Positions 23,829 through 34,769 of a DNA stretch of 64,000 bases are shown piece after piece. Source of the DNA: Taenia hydatigena (lineage: Eukaryota > Platyhelminthes > Cestoda > Cyclophyllidea > Taeniidae); the NCBI GenBank assembly GCA_036345935.2, contig JADWOT020000001.1:19757098-19821097 (forward strand). The letters run 5' to 3'. A program made the position numbers and the translations under genes. How positions within the stretch are numbered: the stretch's first letter is position 1; every line of letters begins with the position of its first letter. Below the pieces are notes generated by a model, which was not told the origin of the DNA, did not search any database, and worked only from the letters and a program-made list of their open reading frames with translations.

Positions 23829-24251
23829 ACATACCCACGACCCACTCAGTGAAGGTACAACAGCGAGGAAAACAAGTGGCCCCACCACCAACACTCGTAA
23901 TTTAGCGAACTACCGATGCGTTACACAGTCCATCTCTCCGCCTCCAGCGCCATCCTCCGTGCTCTCCTTGGTAATTGTGCTGCACCTGCAATCTCCTCCC
24001 CACCTTCTATGGTCAAAGCGGGTCCCGTAGGGAATGATGCGGATCCACCGACCACCATGCCTACAAGCAAAATTCCAAATCCTGCCAACGATAAGACCTC
24101 AAGACCATGACATTAACAGGACAACTATGACCTGAGGTGGCTATCGGTCTCAAACCTAATGCCGCATGGAAACCATACGATGACAAACTTAACTACCTGC
24201 ATTAGGTAGCAGCAACACTCAGTACCATTAACCGACAGATGTAGTCGTTAA
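23829..24251. other. Possible coding island, strand unresolved
   Basis: At 23916-24110 a GC-rich stretch is open on both strands. The plus frame (64 codons from MRYTVHLS) is Ala/Pro/Ser-rich. The minus frame over 24108-23925 has a membrane-like segment (LSLAGFGILLVGMVVGG) followed by a polar, basic tail and a stop. Neither has convincing splice signals. The plus-strand exon pair just downstream slightly favours plus. Confidence 0.25.
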
Positions 24252-24287
24252 ACACACACCCACGGAACCAAGTGGGGCACCAAGTCA

Positions 24288-24393
24288 ATGGACATTTACC
24301 GTTTCTACTACCAATTAATCGCACTTTGGCAATATGTCACCTTACTCACTGTAGCACACAAGCCTGTAGCCATCAATGAAAACGCCTCCTTGC
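24288..24393 (+). CDS. Candidate exon preceding the polythreonine exon
   Basis: The exon ends at a textbook donor (CTTGC|GTAAGT, GT at 24394). The frame is open from 24252. An in-frame ATG at 24288 gives MDIYRFYYQLIALWQYV and, near the end, HKPVAINENASL. A shorter exon starting after CACTGTAG at 24355 is an equally good alternative. It ends in phase 1 with C, and the next exon starts with GA, completing an arginine codon, so the pair joins in frame across a 267-bp GT-AG intron. The protein is not recognised. Confidence 0.4.
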
Positions 24394-24660
24394 GTAAGTT
24401 ATGCATGCACAGAAACTTCTCAACAACTTGTGTCGGATTTCTTTAGCTTTAGCCAAACCACTTTTACGCATATACAGCTCACACTAACCACAATGCCGAT
24501 TGCTTCACAACTATCTCGTATTAGCTTCACCTCACACCATATTATTATTATCAAAAGCGACAGAACGTGAACATCTTATTTTAAAAAATAAACAAGCAAA
24601 ACTAATAATTGTAGACCAGTGATAACATTGGATTAATTTATACAACATTTCGTCTTACAG

Positions 24661-24833
24661 GAAAGTACTCACCAGACTACTGCTTAGCACCAAAACACCG
24701 CATCCAATCTTTCATAACTCCTCCGAACACAAAATCACGCTACTTATGTCCTGCGCAAGCGAACATTCAACATCGAGCGCGGAAACCTTCGGCAGGATCG
24801 ATTGGTCGAATGTCTGCAGCACCACATCTGTCA

Positions 24834-24873
<40 letters not shown>

Positions 24874-24995
24874 GGACGACAAGTTCAAGGGCGCATAGTG
24901 CCGTCTCAGTGGACTCCCATGGGCTGCCTTCTACAGCCACATTCTCCTTCTTCGATACCACCGTCAGCAACGACGCACGAGACCTAACTAGTTAA
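24661..24995 (+). CDS. Candidate terminal exon with polythreonine tract
   Basis: The exon follows an acceptor (ACATTTCGTCTTACAG, ending at 24660) and stays open for about 110 codons to a TAA at 24993-24995. It begins KYSPDYCLAPKHRIQSF, continues through a basic Ser/Pro-rich region, and then has a run of threonines interrupted by one Ala, encoded by ACG repeats (24833-24880). It closes with a Ser/Thr-rich tail ending DARDLTS. The minus strand reads poly-Val here, but its frames hit stops before the splice-like sites, so plus is preferred. It may be the C-terminus of a host gene of unknown function. Confidence 0.45.
24833..24880. repeat. ACG/CGA trinucleotide microsatellite
   Basis: About 15 CGA/ACG units with single interruptions (GGCGAC and GAGGAC). 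It lies inside the candidate terminal exon and is in frame there, so length changes would alter only the threonine count. Confidence 0.9.
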
Positions 24996-27004
24996 ATGCA
25001 AAAATACTGCGCTACCAAGTTTTGCTCCCAAAATCAGCACCCAGTACTGTTCAATAATGTCTACATGCTTATCACAAAATACTCCAACGAAAAAAATACT
25101 CTTGCCGAACTTTGCACCTGCAACGAATCTAGCACCGTGTAGTGCCAGGCGATTGGTAGATTTTTCCTTTTGTTTGCAACAGATTAGACCCCTCCTGCCA
25201 TAATCTCTCCCTTTTGATATCATCCACTATCCAACCAACCGCCAGGACAGCTTCAACTGCTCCCTTTCTAAATTATTCAGCGAAACAAACAAGCGATGAA
25301 AAGTGCTGTTGCTGGATAACAAAAACTCGTCCAAATTCAATTCTTCATCTTCATTCAATAAAAAATTGGTATGCGTTTCGACTTGTTCATGTACGTACAC
25401 ACAACTATGAACAAGTCAACTTGATGCATTCCAAGTACATAAACTGAGAAGTAACATAAAACACATTCGCGTACAGTGAAAAAGTCAGTAAATACAAAGA
25501 TAAAAGGCACAAACTTCAAAATGCAAACATGTCGGAGTTCGAGAAAAGGGTGCAGAGTAGATTTCAAAACAGCTCTGCAGCACTGCCGCCCATTTCCACC
25601 CCAATTCATCGGCCTTTCTCAACGCGATAATAAGCCTGCCTACCAGCTCAACACTAACCTCACATCCATCTCGTCTGTTTACCTGCTGACCATGCAATTA
25701 TCCAATGCTTGAACCAAAAGAGCTAACATCCATCGCTATGCCGTCAAACGCAGCATCATCATCCATGGCAAGATCCGCATCGCAGGCCAAAGGAGACGCC
25801 CCCGCAAATGACTTAAACATCCCACATTGCATATCATTCCACACGATCATCACATGTAGCTTCATCACTACTGTAAATTCGTAGTATCCGAAACGTACAG
25901 AAGGAAAAAATGTGGCAAAGCCGATACACAAACGTCCGATGACCCGCCACATCAACACATACAAGCAAATATAATATCTTAAAAACCAAACATTTAAGAC
26001 CGCTACAAGGCAACGTCTGTGTAGCAATGCAAAAGTGCCCAGCGAAGAGTTACATGTCTCTCAGCAACCATTCTCCTGCTCCTCAATCAGCCTCAAACAC
26101 TAACTCATGTCAGAGCTGAACCCACATAGCAAGTTTTACAAAGATACTATCAACACACAACCGTGGTCTCGAAGTCAAGAAACGACCGAATCGCGAAGTG
26201 CCCCGCACACTCCATACATTTCCCACCAAAGCAGACAATATAGGCATAAAAATTACGCACCTACTACCATACATAAATACAAAAGGATCTACAAAGAGGT
26301 GATAAGAACACGCGGCACAAAATAGCGACCAATAAACCATAGCCTAATCTTACCTAAGAAATGTAATGAGCAATAGCGACGGCGAGATTCGCGCTCAGTG
26401 TTGCTAGGTAACACTTCCACGCCCAGCAGATGATGCCGCATCAAAAATACACATTCCTGTCAAGTGAAATAATGAAGACCAACATGCACACCAAATGACG
26501 CCTCACAGCTGAAATTCAAGCATGCCTTCAAGCACCAGACACTTCACACAACAACGAAGACTCAAATCTACCGCGTAAAGACGATTCGGTACAACAAAAT
26601 CGCACGATTAAGTTTCGTTATTCCACAACAAAATTGGTCCCCAAATTCAGTCTGCTCTGTCTCTTGTATTTGATAAAACGCTTGCAACGCCAAAACTCAG
26701 CAATGGCGATAGATTGACAGGCATGTATTTATACGCATGTGCAAAGTAGTAATCCATAATAAACAGCCAAAATATATTTCCCAAAAAGAGAAAGGACTAT
26801 GACCATGCAATATCGCTTACTCAAGGCCTAACTTGATTGTTCGAAGTAGGTCAGCTACATTTCCGGATGTTAATTTCGTTGGATTTAGCGTGATAGTGCG
26901 GTCAAGGATTCAATTCGAATTATTGGCAAACACCATAAGACATTCGAGACCAAAGGTAAGGCATGTGATTTTGAGCGCGTGTAATTTCTAGGTTTAATGA
27001 TGCT
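24996..27004. other. Unassigned sequence with overlapping open frames
   Basis: In 25476-26027 frames are open on both strands. The plus strand has 78 codons at 25476-25712 and a Ser/Ala-rich stretch near 25703-25890 containing SNAASSSMARSASQAKGDAP. The minus strand has 70 codons at 25697-25485 and 109 codons at 26027-25698, the latter ending acidic (LAMDDDAAFDGIAMD). A donor-like CAG|GTAAAC falls on the minus strand near 25681. I cannot decide the strand or prove coding. The rest, 26.1-27.0 kb, shows nothing recognisable. Confidence 0.3.
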
Positions 27005-27336
27005 TGCACTACTTTGTTTGTTCTGACTACTGGTTTCAGACACTTGGGTGGCCACTGTAGTACTTGGTTTGTTAACACTGCCGGTTTCTGTCAAGGTCAC
27101 AGAGGTGGCTGTATTGCCCCAGCTGCGTGGGCTGGCCTCCGGGCCATGCCAGCAGCCTTTTTCCCTCTGTCTGGTGAATATCTGTATTCTACCCTAGCAT
27201 TCCGCCTTCTTTTGCCTTCAAGGCAGCCTCAGGACGCTACAGCCACATTGCCCCAGGTGGGTGGACTGGCCTCCAAGCCATGCTTACAGCCCCGTTTTCT
27301 CTGCTTGCTGAATATGCATATTCTGCTTAAGTACTA
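27005..27336 (-). mobile_element. Older TRIM LTR interrupted by a younger one
   Basis: A diverged LTR-like sequence (starting TGCACTACTTTGTTTGTTCTGA, compared with TGTAGTACTTTGTTTGTTAGAA in the family) runs to 27055. It resumes at 27242 with the CCCCAGGTGGGTGGACTGGCC portion and fades before 27337. The interruption is exactly the solo LTR 27056-27241 plus its 5-bp duplication. Its own far end is lost at the junction with the next element. Confidence 0.7.
27056..27241 (-). mobile_element. Solo TRIM LTR with target-site duplication
   Basis: 186 bp starting TGTAGTAC and ending GCTACA, so it has the TG...CA ends of LTRs. It is flanked by a perfect 5-bp direct repeat GCCAC (27051-27055 and 27242-27246), the target-site duplication left by integration. 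It sits inside an older member of the same family. Orientation is inferred from the complete element next door, where the primer-binding site and polypurine tract fix the polarity. Confidence 0.85.
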
Positions 27337-27521
27337 TGTAGCGTCTTGAGGCCCCCTTAAGGCAAAAGAAGGCAAAGTGGCAGGGTAGAATACATATATT
27401 CACCGGAATGAGGGAAAAAGGCTGCTGGCATGGCCCGGAGGCCAGCCCACGTAGCTAGGGCAGTACGACCACCTCTGTGACCTTGACAGAAACCGGCAGT
27501 TCTAACACACAAAGTACTACA
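27337..27521 (-). repeat. TRIM 3' LTR
   Basis: In minus sense it runs TGTAGTACTTTGTGTG to GACGCTACA. It contains an AT-rich core (ATACATATATTC on the plus strand), the likely TATA region. It is preceded on the minus strand by the purine tract. Confidence 0.8.
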
Positions 27522-28029
27522 TTGCCCCTCTCCTCTTTCGAGCGTCGTCCCCGACGCGCCCCTTCATACACCTCCCGTGTCAGCCATCACAACATACCCG
27601 GTGCTGCAAGAAGCGCTCACGAGCTAACCATGCCAGTCGCCGACATTCGACGCGATTGAGGCGATGCTTGACACCAACGTCAGTAATCCCTCTTGACAGT
27701 GCATTGCACCTCGAGTTTCTTCTAGCTTGGAAACGAAATTCGGAATAAGTGGTTCTGCCGACCATCAGTATGTCCGTAGGGAGGCGTTAGCACGCCGATC
27801 TTCTTAAACAAGTATAATAGGGGTCATCTTCGAAACGAAACTTTCCAGGTGGTCCATGGCTAGTGTCGCTGTAGTTGTTGATAGGTTTCTTGTAGAACAC
27901 GGAGAAGGGGTAGATGCCGGAGGTGGACGTCGTTTTTGGCCCGTCCGTAGCACATGCACTTCTTTCGCACCGCTGCAACATGCCGCATGCGGTAGAGATC
28001 GGGATAAAAAAAAACCTATAGAGTCGGGT

Positions 28030-28049
28030 CCGCTTTCCGCTGCCACCAA
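28030..28049 (-). promoter_or_regulatory. Putative tRNA primer-binding site of the TRIM
   Basis: On the minus strand TGGTGGCAGCGGAAAGCGG starts one base after the LTR end. The TGG start and position are typical of LTR-retrotransposon primer-binding sites, where a host tRNA 3' end primes minus-strand synthesis. Which tRNA is used was not determined. Confidence 0.6.
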
Positions 28050-28235
28050 TGTAGCGTCCCGAGTCTCTCTTGAAGGCAAAAGAAGGCAGAATGCTTGGGT
28101 AGAATATATATATTCATCGGAATGAGGGAAAAAGTCTGCTGGCATGGCCCGGAGGCCAGCCCACGCATCTAGGGCAGTGCGACCACCTCTGTGACCTTGA
28201 CAGAAACCGGCAGTTCTAACAAACAAAGTACTACA
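28050..28235 (-). repeat. TRIM 5' LTR
   Basis: 186 bp with TG...CA ends. The middle reads GAATATATATATTC, a near-palindromic TATA-like core that could promote transcription. The CTGGCATGGCCCGGAGGCCAGCC motif is shared with every LTR copy here. Confidence 0.8.
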
Positions 28236-28624
28236 ATTAAGTCTCGTTTTGCCATCAAGGAAGGCTCGGCTTGCAGCAGTACTTATATACATTAAGGTGA
28301 CTGATATTAAATCGTCACTTTTGTGGGGTTAATATTGAAAATGTGTTCAACTTGCTTAGGACCTTTGAATCTATTAGCGTTTGATAGTCTGCAAAAAGTC
28401 TGCAGAGAGATTCACGTTACCACCGATGAGGTATGCAATCAGCATAAAATTTGTACCGCCGTCGTTTTCCCGGTGGGCTGTGCATAAATTCGCAACTTGT
28501 ACATTATTTTGCACAAACGAATTTCCTTTGTTTGTTTATTTTGTGTTCCCTAACACGTGTTTCATGCAACTTTTGGGTTACGAAAGTCTAATGAGTAATG
28601 TTATCGACGTCAAGCGACAAGGGA
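28236..28624. other. Spacer with no recognised feature
   Basis: A 98-codon plus-strand frame (28381-28677) runs into block E, but nothing supports it as a gene. Confidence 0.35.
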
Positions 28625-28692
28625 TGCATGTTGCATGTTGGGCGATCTGTGCATTCCTTTTGCTGACCAGCGGATAGGCCAGCAAGTGCGTA
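28625..28692 (+). repeat. Small block E, copy 1
   Basis: The reverse complement matches 31936-31995 (CTTGCTGxCCTATCCGxTxGTCAGCAAAAGGAATGC pattern). It is attached to the outer edge of an A block here and of the A-C composite there. Confidence 0.6.
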
Positions 28693-29560
28693 ATATTCAC
28701 AGGACCTACAATTCCTCAGCAGCTAAATTGAGTGCTGATGCAAGTTGCCAGAGTAGATCAGAAGCAGAAGCCAAGGTATGCGAGGTGCAAATCACTGCCA
28801 TGACACCAAATTGGGAAGAAGTCAACTGCAGATAATGGTTGGTTGGTTGGTTGGTGTGGCAAAAGAAATGGGCTACCATTATCGTGATTGGCACGCATAA
28901 GTGGAATGACGAAGGAAGAATGAAAAACCAGCACCTGTGGAGGGTAGCCGTTTTGAAGAAAGTGGCAAACAGCCCGAAATGCAAGAAGTGAATTGAAGGC
29001 AATCCTTCGCAGTGCAGCAAACCAGACCACAACTGCACTGATGATCAGAGGCAATAGGGCGAGAGCCGTCTTGACGTAGCCTTCTGCTCGACCGATAGAC
29101 GAGTTAATAAGGACGAATGTCGATTGTGTCCTCTGCGTGTGTGGAGTCACCTCACTGGCATGCCAATGCAGCATGCAACTGTCGCCAACTGAAGTAGTGC
29201 ATCGGACAATTGAAGTGCCTCTTGAGTCTCGCAAATGTAGCCTGCTATTTGTAAGAACAGAAAAACTTGCTACAATGCATTTTGGTTCAAGTGATTTTGC
29301 AACAACGAATGCTGGCTACTTTCTTCCTTATGTTGCTTTCGACGGTGCAGGTTCGCAACGAGTGGTTCTACCGGCAATCCCCTCTGACCGTCACACATTA
29401 CAAAGGGTTACAGCTTTCAGAGAGCATTGTTTTGCATGTCCAAACGCGATCCAATACCTGCATTGCAATTAAAGGGAATGCCAAACTCTCGCGTTGCTTG
29501 CGCCTGCTAATTCTGCTTTCTTGGGACATTTGAAAGCTACGTTAGGCCACTCAAAGCAGC
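28693..29560 (+). repeat. Dispersed block A, copy 2 (longest plus copy)
   Basis: Spans the full A block, from the GGACCTACAATTCCTCAGCAG edge to GCCACTCAAAGCAGCTGGCACC. It carries a 158-codon minus-strand frame (29234-28758) and a 111-codon plus-strand frame (29137-29472), both recurring in other copies (30876-31400, 30638-30973, 46947-47279, 47182-47517). The minus frame has a hydrophobic stretch (TALALLPLIISAVVVWFAAL). The paired frames persist on both strands, so neither can be taken as coding without substitution analysis. Confidence 0.75.
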
Positions 29561-29589
29561 TGGCACCGAATCACAGATCGCCCAACATG

Positions 29590-30480
29590 CAAACTGTAAA
29601 GTGCCTGTTTGGAAAGGGTGGAAAAAAGCAGGTGACGAATATTTTGCGAATCACTTTGACTGGTGGAATAGGCATTTGAGTGAAGTAGGTCTCACGGGTC
29701 TCCTTTCCATGCTTAGTCGACCTTCACTCCTATTCGCTTCATCGTCCCATAGCCCCTACTTCTGTGTCACTTTATCTTTCTACACACCAATTACTCACTT
29801 TCTTTGCATAATCTGTTGGCTACTTACGTCCCATGTGTGGAACATGAATAATTTGCATCTATTTTCCGGTGTCACATATGTGTGACGCAGTGGACGCTCA
29901 AGTTTACTTGACAACTGCACAGATTCTTGATCTGGGGCACTGTACCTAGGCTGAGAGGTGAGAGTTGTTTCACCCTATTTCATCAGCACCCACACAAATG
30001 AGCTGACAATCCCTGCAGTGTCCTACTTTACCGAGGTGTCTCCCGAAGCCCTCATTTCTACCTTGCTAATCCCACTTTCCAAGTGACTTACTAAGTCGTC
30101 TACAGCCTCCATGGCAATGCTAGCAAAACGTAGATGTAGAATCTACCGCAATGCAATCCTTCATCTCGTCAGCTAAAGTCTGGAGGGGAGGCTTAAAGGA
30201 CAGTGCCGAATTAGCGTAATCGAGAAATGTTTGCAAATTGTGTAGCTGTGATAAGCTACTAGGTTACAACTTATGCTACATTGTTATGATTGCAAGTTCT
30301 AATCTTTCGAAATGCCATTCACATTATTTATTTTACCATTATCACCACCAGACGATGAGTGGATGCAAGTGATGCAGCAGGGATTGCAGGGATATAAAAC
30401 TAATCAGTTGGTGATGGGTAAATATCTGCGAGGAGGAAGAGGAGGAGGAGGAGGAGGAGGAGGAGGAGGAAGGACTGTAA
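29590..30480 (+). repeat. Dispersed block F, copy 1
   Basis: Near-identical to 59608-60475 in the same orientation. The part from 30225 onward recurs inverted at 48650-48945 and, diverged, at 39560-39740. Where F meets A in the composite copies, A lies in the opposite sense, so the natural unit is A(+)-F(-). Here copy 2 of block A has been placed against the wrong end of F. Confidence 0.75.
30430..30473. repeat. GGA microsatellite, expanded
   Basis: A run of about 14 GGA-type units. The matching site at 60438-60468 has only a few interrupted units, and at 48780-48800 the same block instead has a TGG run at a different place, so these tracts grew independently in each copy. Confidence 0.9.
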
Positions 30481-30489
30481 CCGGTCTTA

Positions 30490-31404
30490 CTCAACATTGG
30501 GAAGCTCGCAGGCAATTGAAGTGAAGGCCTGTGAGGCTGATTCGGTGTCAGCTGCTTTGAGTGGCCTAACGTAGATTTGAAATGTCCAAGAAAGCAGAAT
30601 TAGTAGACTCAAGCAACGCGAGAGTGTGGCATTCCCTTTAATTGCAATGCAGGTATTGGATCTCGTTTGGACATGCAAAACAATGCTCTCTGAACGCTGT
30701 AGCCCTTTGTAGTGTGTAATGGTCAGAGGGGATTGCTGGTAAAACCACTCGTGACGAACCTGCATCGTCGAAAACAACATAAGGATGAAAGTAGCCAGCA
30801 TTCGTTGTTGCAAAGTCACTTGAACCAAAATGCATTGTAGCAAGTTCTTCTGTTTTTACAAATAGCAGGCTACATTTGCGAGACTCAAGGGGCACTTCAA
30901 TTGTCCGATGCACTACTTCAGTTGGCGACAGTAGCATGCTGCATTGGCATGTCAGTGAGGTGACTGCACACACACAGAGGAAACAATCGACATTCGTCCT
31001 TATTAACTCGTCTATCGGTCGAGCAGAAGGCTACGTCAAGACGGCTCTCGCCCTATTGCCTCTGATCATCAGTGCAGTTGTGGTCTGGTTTGCTGCACTG
31101 CGAAGGATTGCCTTCAATTCACTTCTTGCATTTCGGGCTGTTTGCCACTTTCTTCAAAACGGCTACCCTCCACAGGTGCTGGTTATTCATTCACCCTCCG
31201 TCATTCCACTTATGCGTGCCAATCACGATAATGGTAGCCCATTTCTTTTGCCACACCAACCAACCAACCATTATCTGCAGTTGACTTCTTCCCAATTTGG
31301 TGTCATGGCAGTGATTTGCACCCTGCATTCATTGGCATCTGCTTCTGATCTAATGTGGCAACTTGCATCAGCACTCAATTTAGCTGCTGAGGAATTGTAG
31401 GTCC
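30490..31404 (-). repeat. Dispersed block A, copy 3 (inverted)
   Basis: The full-length inverted partner of copy 2: 28706-29540 versus 31400-30560, with F between them, making a ~2.7-kb imperfect palindrome. A 174-codon plus-strand frame (30876-31400) is the longest A-derived frame in the window, but it lacks a recognised domain and is broken in the sister copies. Confidence 0.75.
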
Positions 31405-32460
31405 AGTGAATACCACACACTCGCTAGCCTATCCGTACCTATTGTGCACTCCTCCAGTGACAGTCGATGTCTTCGATGAGGAATGCCTTGATTCTGCCGG
31501 TAAATTTAGCATTCTAGATCAGAAAGGTGCCTCTGTCTCGTTCGGTCATTCTCTCATCAAGTCTCACCAGGTCCAACTACATTTCCTACCTCCTTTTTCC
31601 CTTAGCTGTTGCTGCCGTTTATTTAATGACGTAAAAGGTGGAAATGAGATCGTCCGCATGCTCACTCGTCCCTCTAAGCAGTCAGCAGACAGCAACTTTG
31701 AGCCCTTACAAATGGATTACGAAATTAAATATTGTGGCCACTTTCACTACTTCCCCTTGAAATGTTATTCTGTGGAACTCAAAAGCTCCATGTTCATCCT
31801 TTCCTCTCCCTCTACCATTGCACTTGGCTATTAATGTCCGCCGTAACCACCCACCGATGAAACCTCCCACCTGAGAGACTTCACTGCTGGTCAGCACTCA
31901 CCAATGCTCAAATCGCTTAACATGATTAACTACAAACTACGCACTTGCTGACCTATCCGATAGTCAGCAAAAGGAATGCTTTGATCGCCCATCTTGCAAG
32001 CTGGAAAGTTAAAAATTCTGTTTTAATAATATACCAGTATTAGGGAACGTTTCCTATGAAATTCGAATTATCTTGCATTCGACCAAGCGTACCGATTACG
32101 TCAAGGTAGAGCTAACGTCTATTTACTGATAATAGCCACCTGCGTAGAATGATGCCTCCAAGAGATAAGGACTTGTAAGACGAAAGCACTCGAATCAAGC
32201 TCGAGTAACAGCGAGAATTTCCACACCTTTCTCATCCAACCTAAGACCGATTCACTTAACTTCTGCACCACTTCCGGTGCCTGGAAGGCAGCGTGTACAC
32301 CGAGGGCTGCCTTTCACTACACAAGGGATGCGAATACCCATAGCTCTCATCCACAAAATCAGCATGTAAAGAAGACACGCTGCTTATTCGACCTCTCTAA
32401 CCTTCTGTTCGACTAGATGATCAAGAAGCTGCAGGAAATGAACAACGTCACACGATTGGC
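31405..32460 (-). repeat. A-C junction and block C, copy 2 (inverted, diverged)
   Basis: Bases 31405-31925 match the reverse complement of 740-1320 closely. From 31996 to 32460 the match to block C (35130-35360) is weaker but continuous. Block E interrupts at 31936-31995. A 142-codon plus-strand frame (31406-31834) is present but is disrupted in the 1-kb copy. Confidence 0.65.
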
Positions 32461-33528
32461 ACAATGGTTAGATCAACGTGACTCTCCTACTAAGTTGGCT
32501 CTTCATGAATGCCCATCACAGTGACAGCCGAAGTGCTTTTGTTTTCGCCCGAATAATTCAATGTCACATAAACGTCGACTCACGGTAACGAGGTGGATTG
32601 AAGTAATCAAAAGCCGGCCAGTGCAGAGGCCAGCAATGGCGACTGCCTGATGCACTGTCACCCACTGAGGAGGAGTCGGCACCGCAAATGCTCTCTGTTA
32701 TGCACGTGCTGAACCACCAAGTGTTGCCGCCGTTACGCACGGTAAAGCAATTGCAGGCAGCGGACCCACTTACCCACGCACTACGACGTTGCGCGAGGAG
32801 GCGCACGCAACGCTAGCACTGATCGAAACGGTGGCGGTGGCAGCAGATCTAACTGTGGGAGCAAATACGACGCAAGCACTGGAAAAGACAATTGAACAAG
32901 ACTAGCGTCACCCACATCAGGGCACAATCACATTCGGCGCCCAAAAACACAAACCAGATATGAAATTGTTTCTGTGTCACGCACGGGATAGTGGTCGGCG
33001 TGACCGCATTTGAAGAGACTTAGCTACGCGTCACAGCGGCAAGCTGTCCCGCTATTACGATGATCAGGCAAAGCTACTCAGTCCAAACTTTTCATTTTGC
33101 CAACTGTATGACAAGATTGGAAGGGAGGATGGGAAATAATGACGCCTTGTTAATTACTCCGATGCCTTGTCTAGCGTGAGGGCAAGTCGTTTAATTACTC
33201 CAAAATAGAAGAGCGTTTGAGACGGCGGCACGTTCTTTTACTGTTCGCAAAGACACTAGCAGAAAGCGATCTCATTGGTGACAATTGCCATACGATTATT
33301 GTAAAAAGTTGACTAGGCAGACACCACACTCATAAGCACAAGTCATTTGGGATCACCTCCACTCTCACCCCATAAAACGTAGGGGAGCATTGAAGAGCCT
33401 CGCATGGAAGGCATCCTGCCAGACGCTAAGATTCCAACTCGCCTGATCTTCCTCACTCGAATTGCACGTGTGAGCTGTTAGTCCTTGTGAGAAGTTAATG
33501 TCAACACGAAATGTACCAAGCTTGTAAA
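32461..33528. other. Unassigned sequence
   Basis: No repeat partner in the window and no recognised gene. A GC-rich 80-codon minus-strand frame at 32564-32806 shows no family signature. Confidence 0.35.
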
Positions 33529-34380
33529 TTGGATCTGCAAATCCCACACATTTTTATTAAATTGATGTGAGGTAGGGCGAATGGAAGGAGAGAGGAGGAG
33601 TCGTGCGATCCAGGAAATGACTGTATGGGAGGCAGCCTGGGCTATTGCATCGGCGCAGGCAAGTAGGATAAAAAGTGCGTGAGCATCGACGACTTTCATC
33701 GGAAGGAGTCTAATTTCAGAAAAAAATGGACAAAACCTGTGTCGCCTGCTCCTCAAATGCGTCAGAATAGACGGTGACAACGACGCCAGCATCAGTTCAC
33801 TAAAGCAATACGGCACGAATCTCCACTAAAGTCACTCGCGTTTCCGTGTTCGTGTTTTGCCTAGGACCAATCAATCGGTCATCCACTGTCGCTTGAATTC
33901 CACAGCTGGTGGCACACCCGAGGTTTTGGTAAAGAAATCATCCCTGTCGTCAGAGGCCAAATACACCTTTCCAATCACGCAATATTGCTATGACTCCTCC
34001 TCCTCCTCCTCCGTTCATGCCAAGATTAGTCCAGCTTACTTCTACATCACCACCGATTGCTATAGGCCAAATGGTGTCTCAATTACTACAAGCAATGCCA
34101 ACCCCTACGGAAACAGGCTGGACCGCACTTTATTCACTCCGAATCTCATTAGCATCAGCCTCTTCCGTTGTCATGTCCACAAGTCAGGTGCCACGTAATT
34201 GGCCAAGATCATGTCCCTTGTCCTAACACACTTTACTCACTGACGGGTAACTAGAAAAAAGGGAAAGAAAGCATTGCTAACAGAGGAGGGATTGTTCGAA
34301 ATGAGAGACCCTTGATTGAATGCATATTCCGTAGCATGCTCTTCCTCTTTCTGTCTCTACCTATATTGAGCATCACCTGT
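33529..34380 (-). repeat. Inverted pair J, left copy
   Basis: About 850 bp match the reverse complement of 57361-58208 with few differences, including frames of 112-113 codons. The CCTCCT run at 33992-34011 is longer than in the partner (57729-57741). In the partner the block abuts gypsy pol directly at about 57360. Confidence 0.85.
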
Positions 34381-34769
34381 GCTCTAAATTCGAGTTGTTC
34401 ATCAGTTGGGCATAAAACATCTCTTGGAAAATTAAATGAAAGTGCGGGTTTTTTATAGCTAGCAATGAGTCGTGGACGAAGTCAACGTCAAAGGATGAAG
34501 AGCTTCCAAAAAGGATGTACAAGGACAAAGCTGGTCAAGCTCGCATTCCTGCTAGCGCAATACATTTGGTGCATTAGGAAATGCACCTTCCAACCATCCT
34601 CTTCTTTCATCGCATTGGCGTGCAAGTGAAAGGACATCTGATAGCAACGTCCCTGCTTTCGTAAAACAGCCTACTGGATATAAATTTTCACATTTTTCTG
34701 CCAACTGCATTGGATAATGTTTTAGTCGTCGCACATGAATATAACACGCTATACAAGCATAATGGGCAT
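34381..34769. other. Spacer with no recognised feature
   Basis: AT-rich sequence between pair J and block C copy 3; only short frames. Confidence 0.35.

Larger units (their letters stand above)
27337..28235 (-). mobile_element. Complete TRIM-like miniature LTR retrotransposon
   Basis: Two direct ~185-bp LTRs (27337-27521 and 28050-28235) bound a ~528-bp interior. On the minus strand, directly after the 5' LTR (28050-28235), comes TTGGTGGCAGCGGAAAGCGG, which looks like a tRNA primer-binding site. Directly before the 3' LTR (27337-27521) lies the purine-rich GAAAGAGGAGAGGGGCAA, a polypurine tract. No gag or pol domain is seen inside; the longest interior-overlapping frame, 162 codons on the minus strand, begins in the flank and runs through the LTR. 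That is the definition of a TRIM: non-autonomous, mobilised in trans. The two LTRs differ at roughly 20 positions by eye and no TSD is visible (TACTA left, ATTAA right), so the element is old or its ends have recombined. Confidence 0.8.

Noticed and set aside
24767..24970. Poly-Val, membrane-like minus-strand frame opposite the threonine exon
   Set aside because: It is the antisense of the ACG microsatellite and is closed by stops before the donor-like GTGAGT; the plus strand has matching splice phases.
30876..31400. 174-codon frame of block A as a real membrane-protein gene
   Set aside because: Sister copies carry frameshifts and truncations at different places, and the opposite strand is equally open; treated as repeat.
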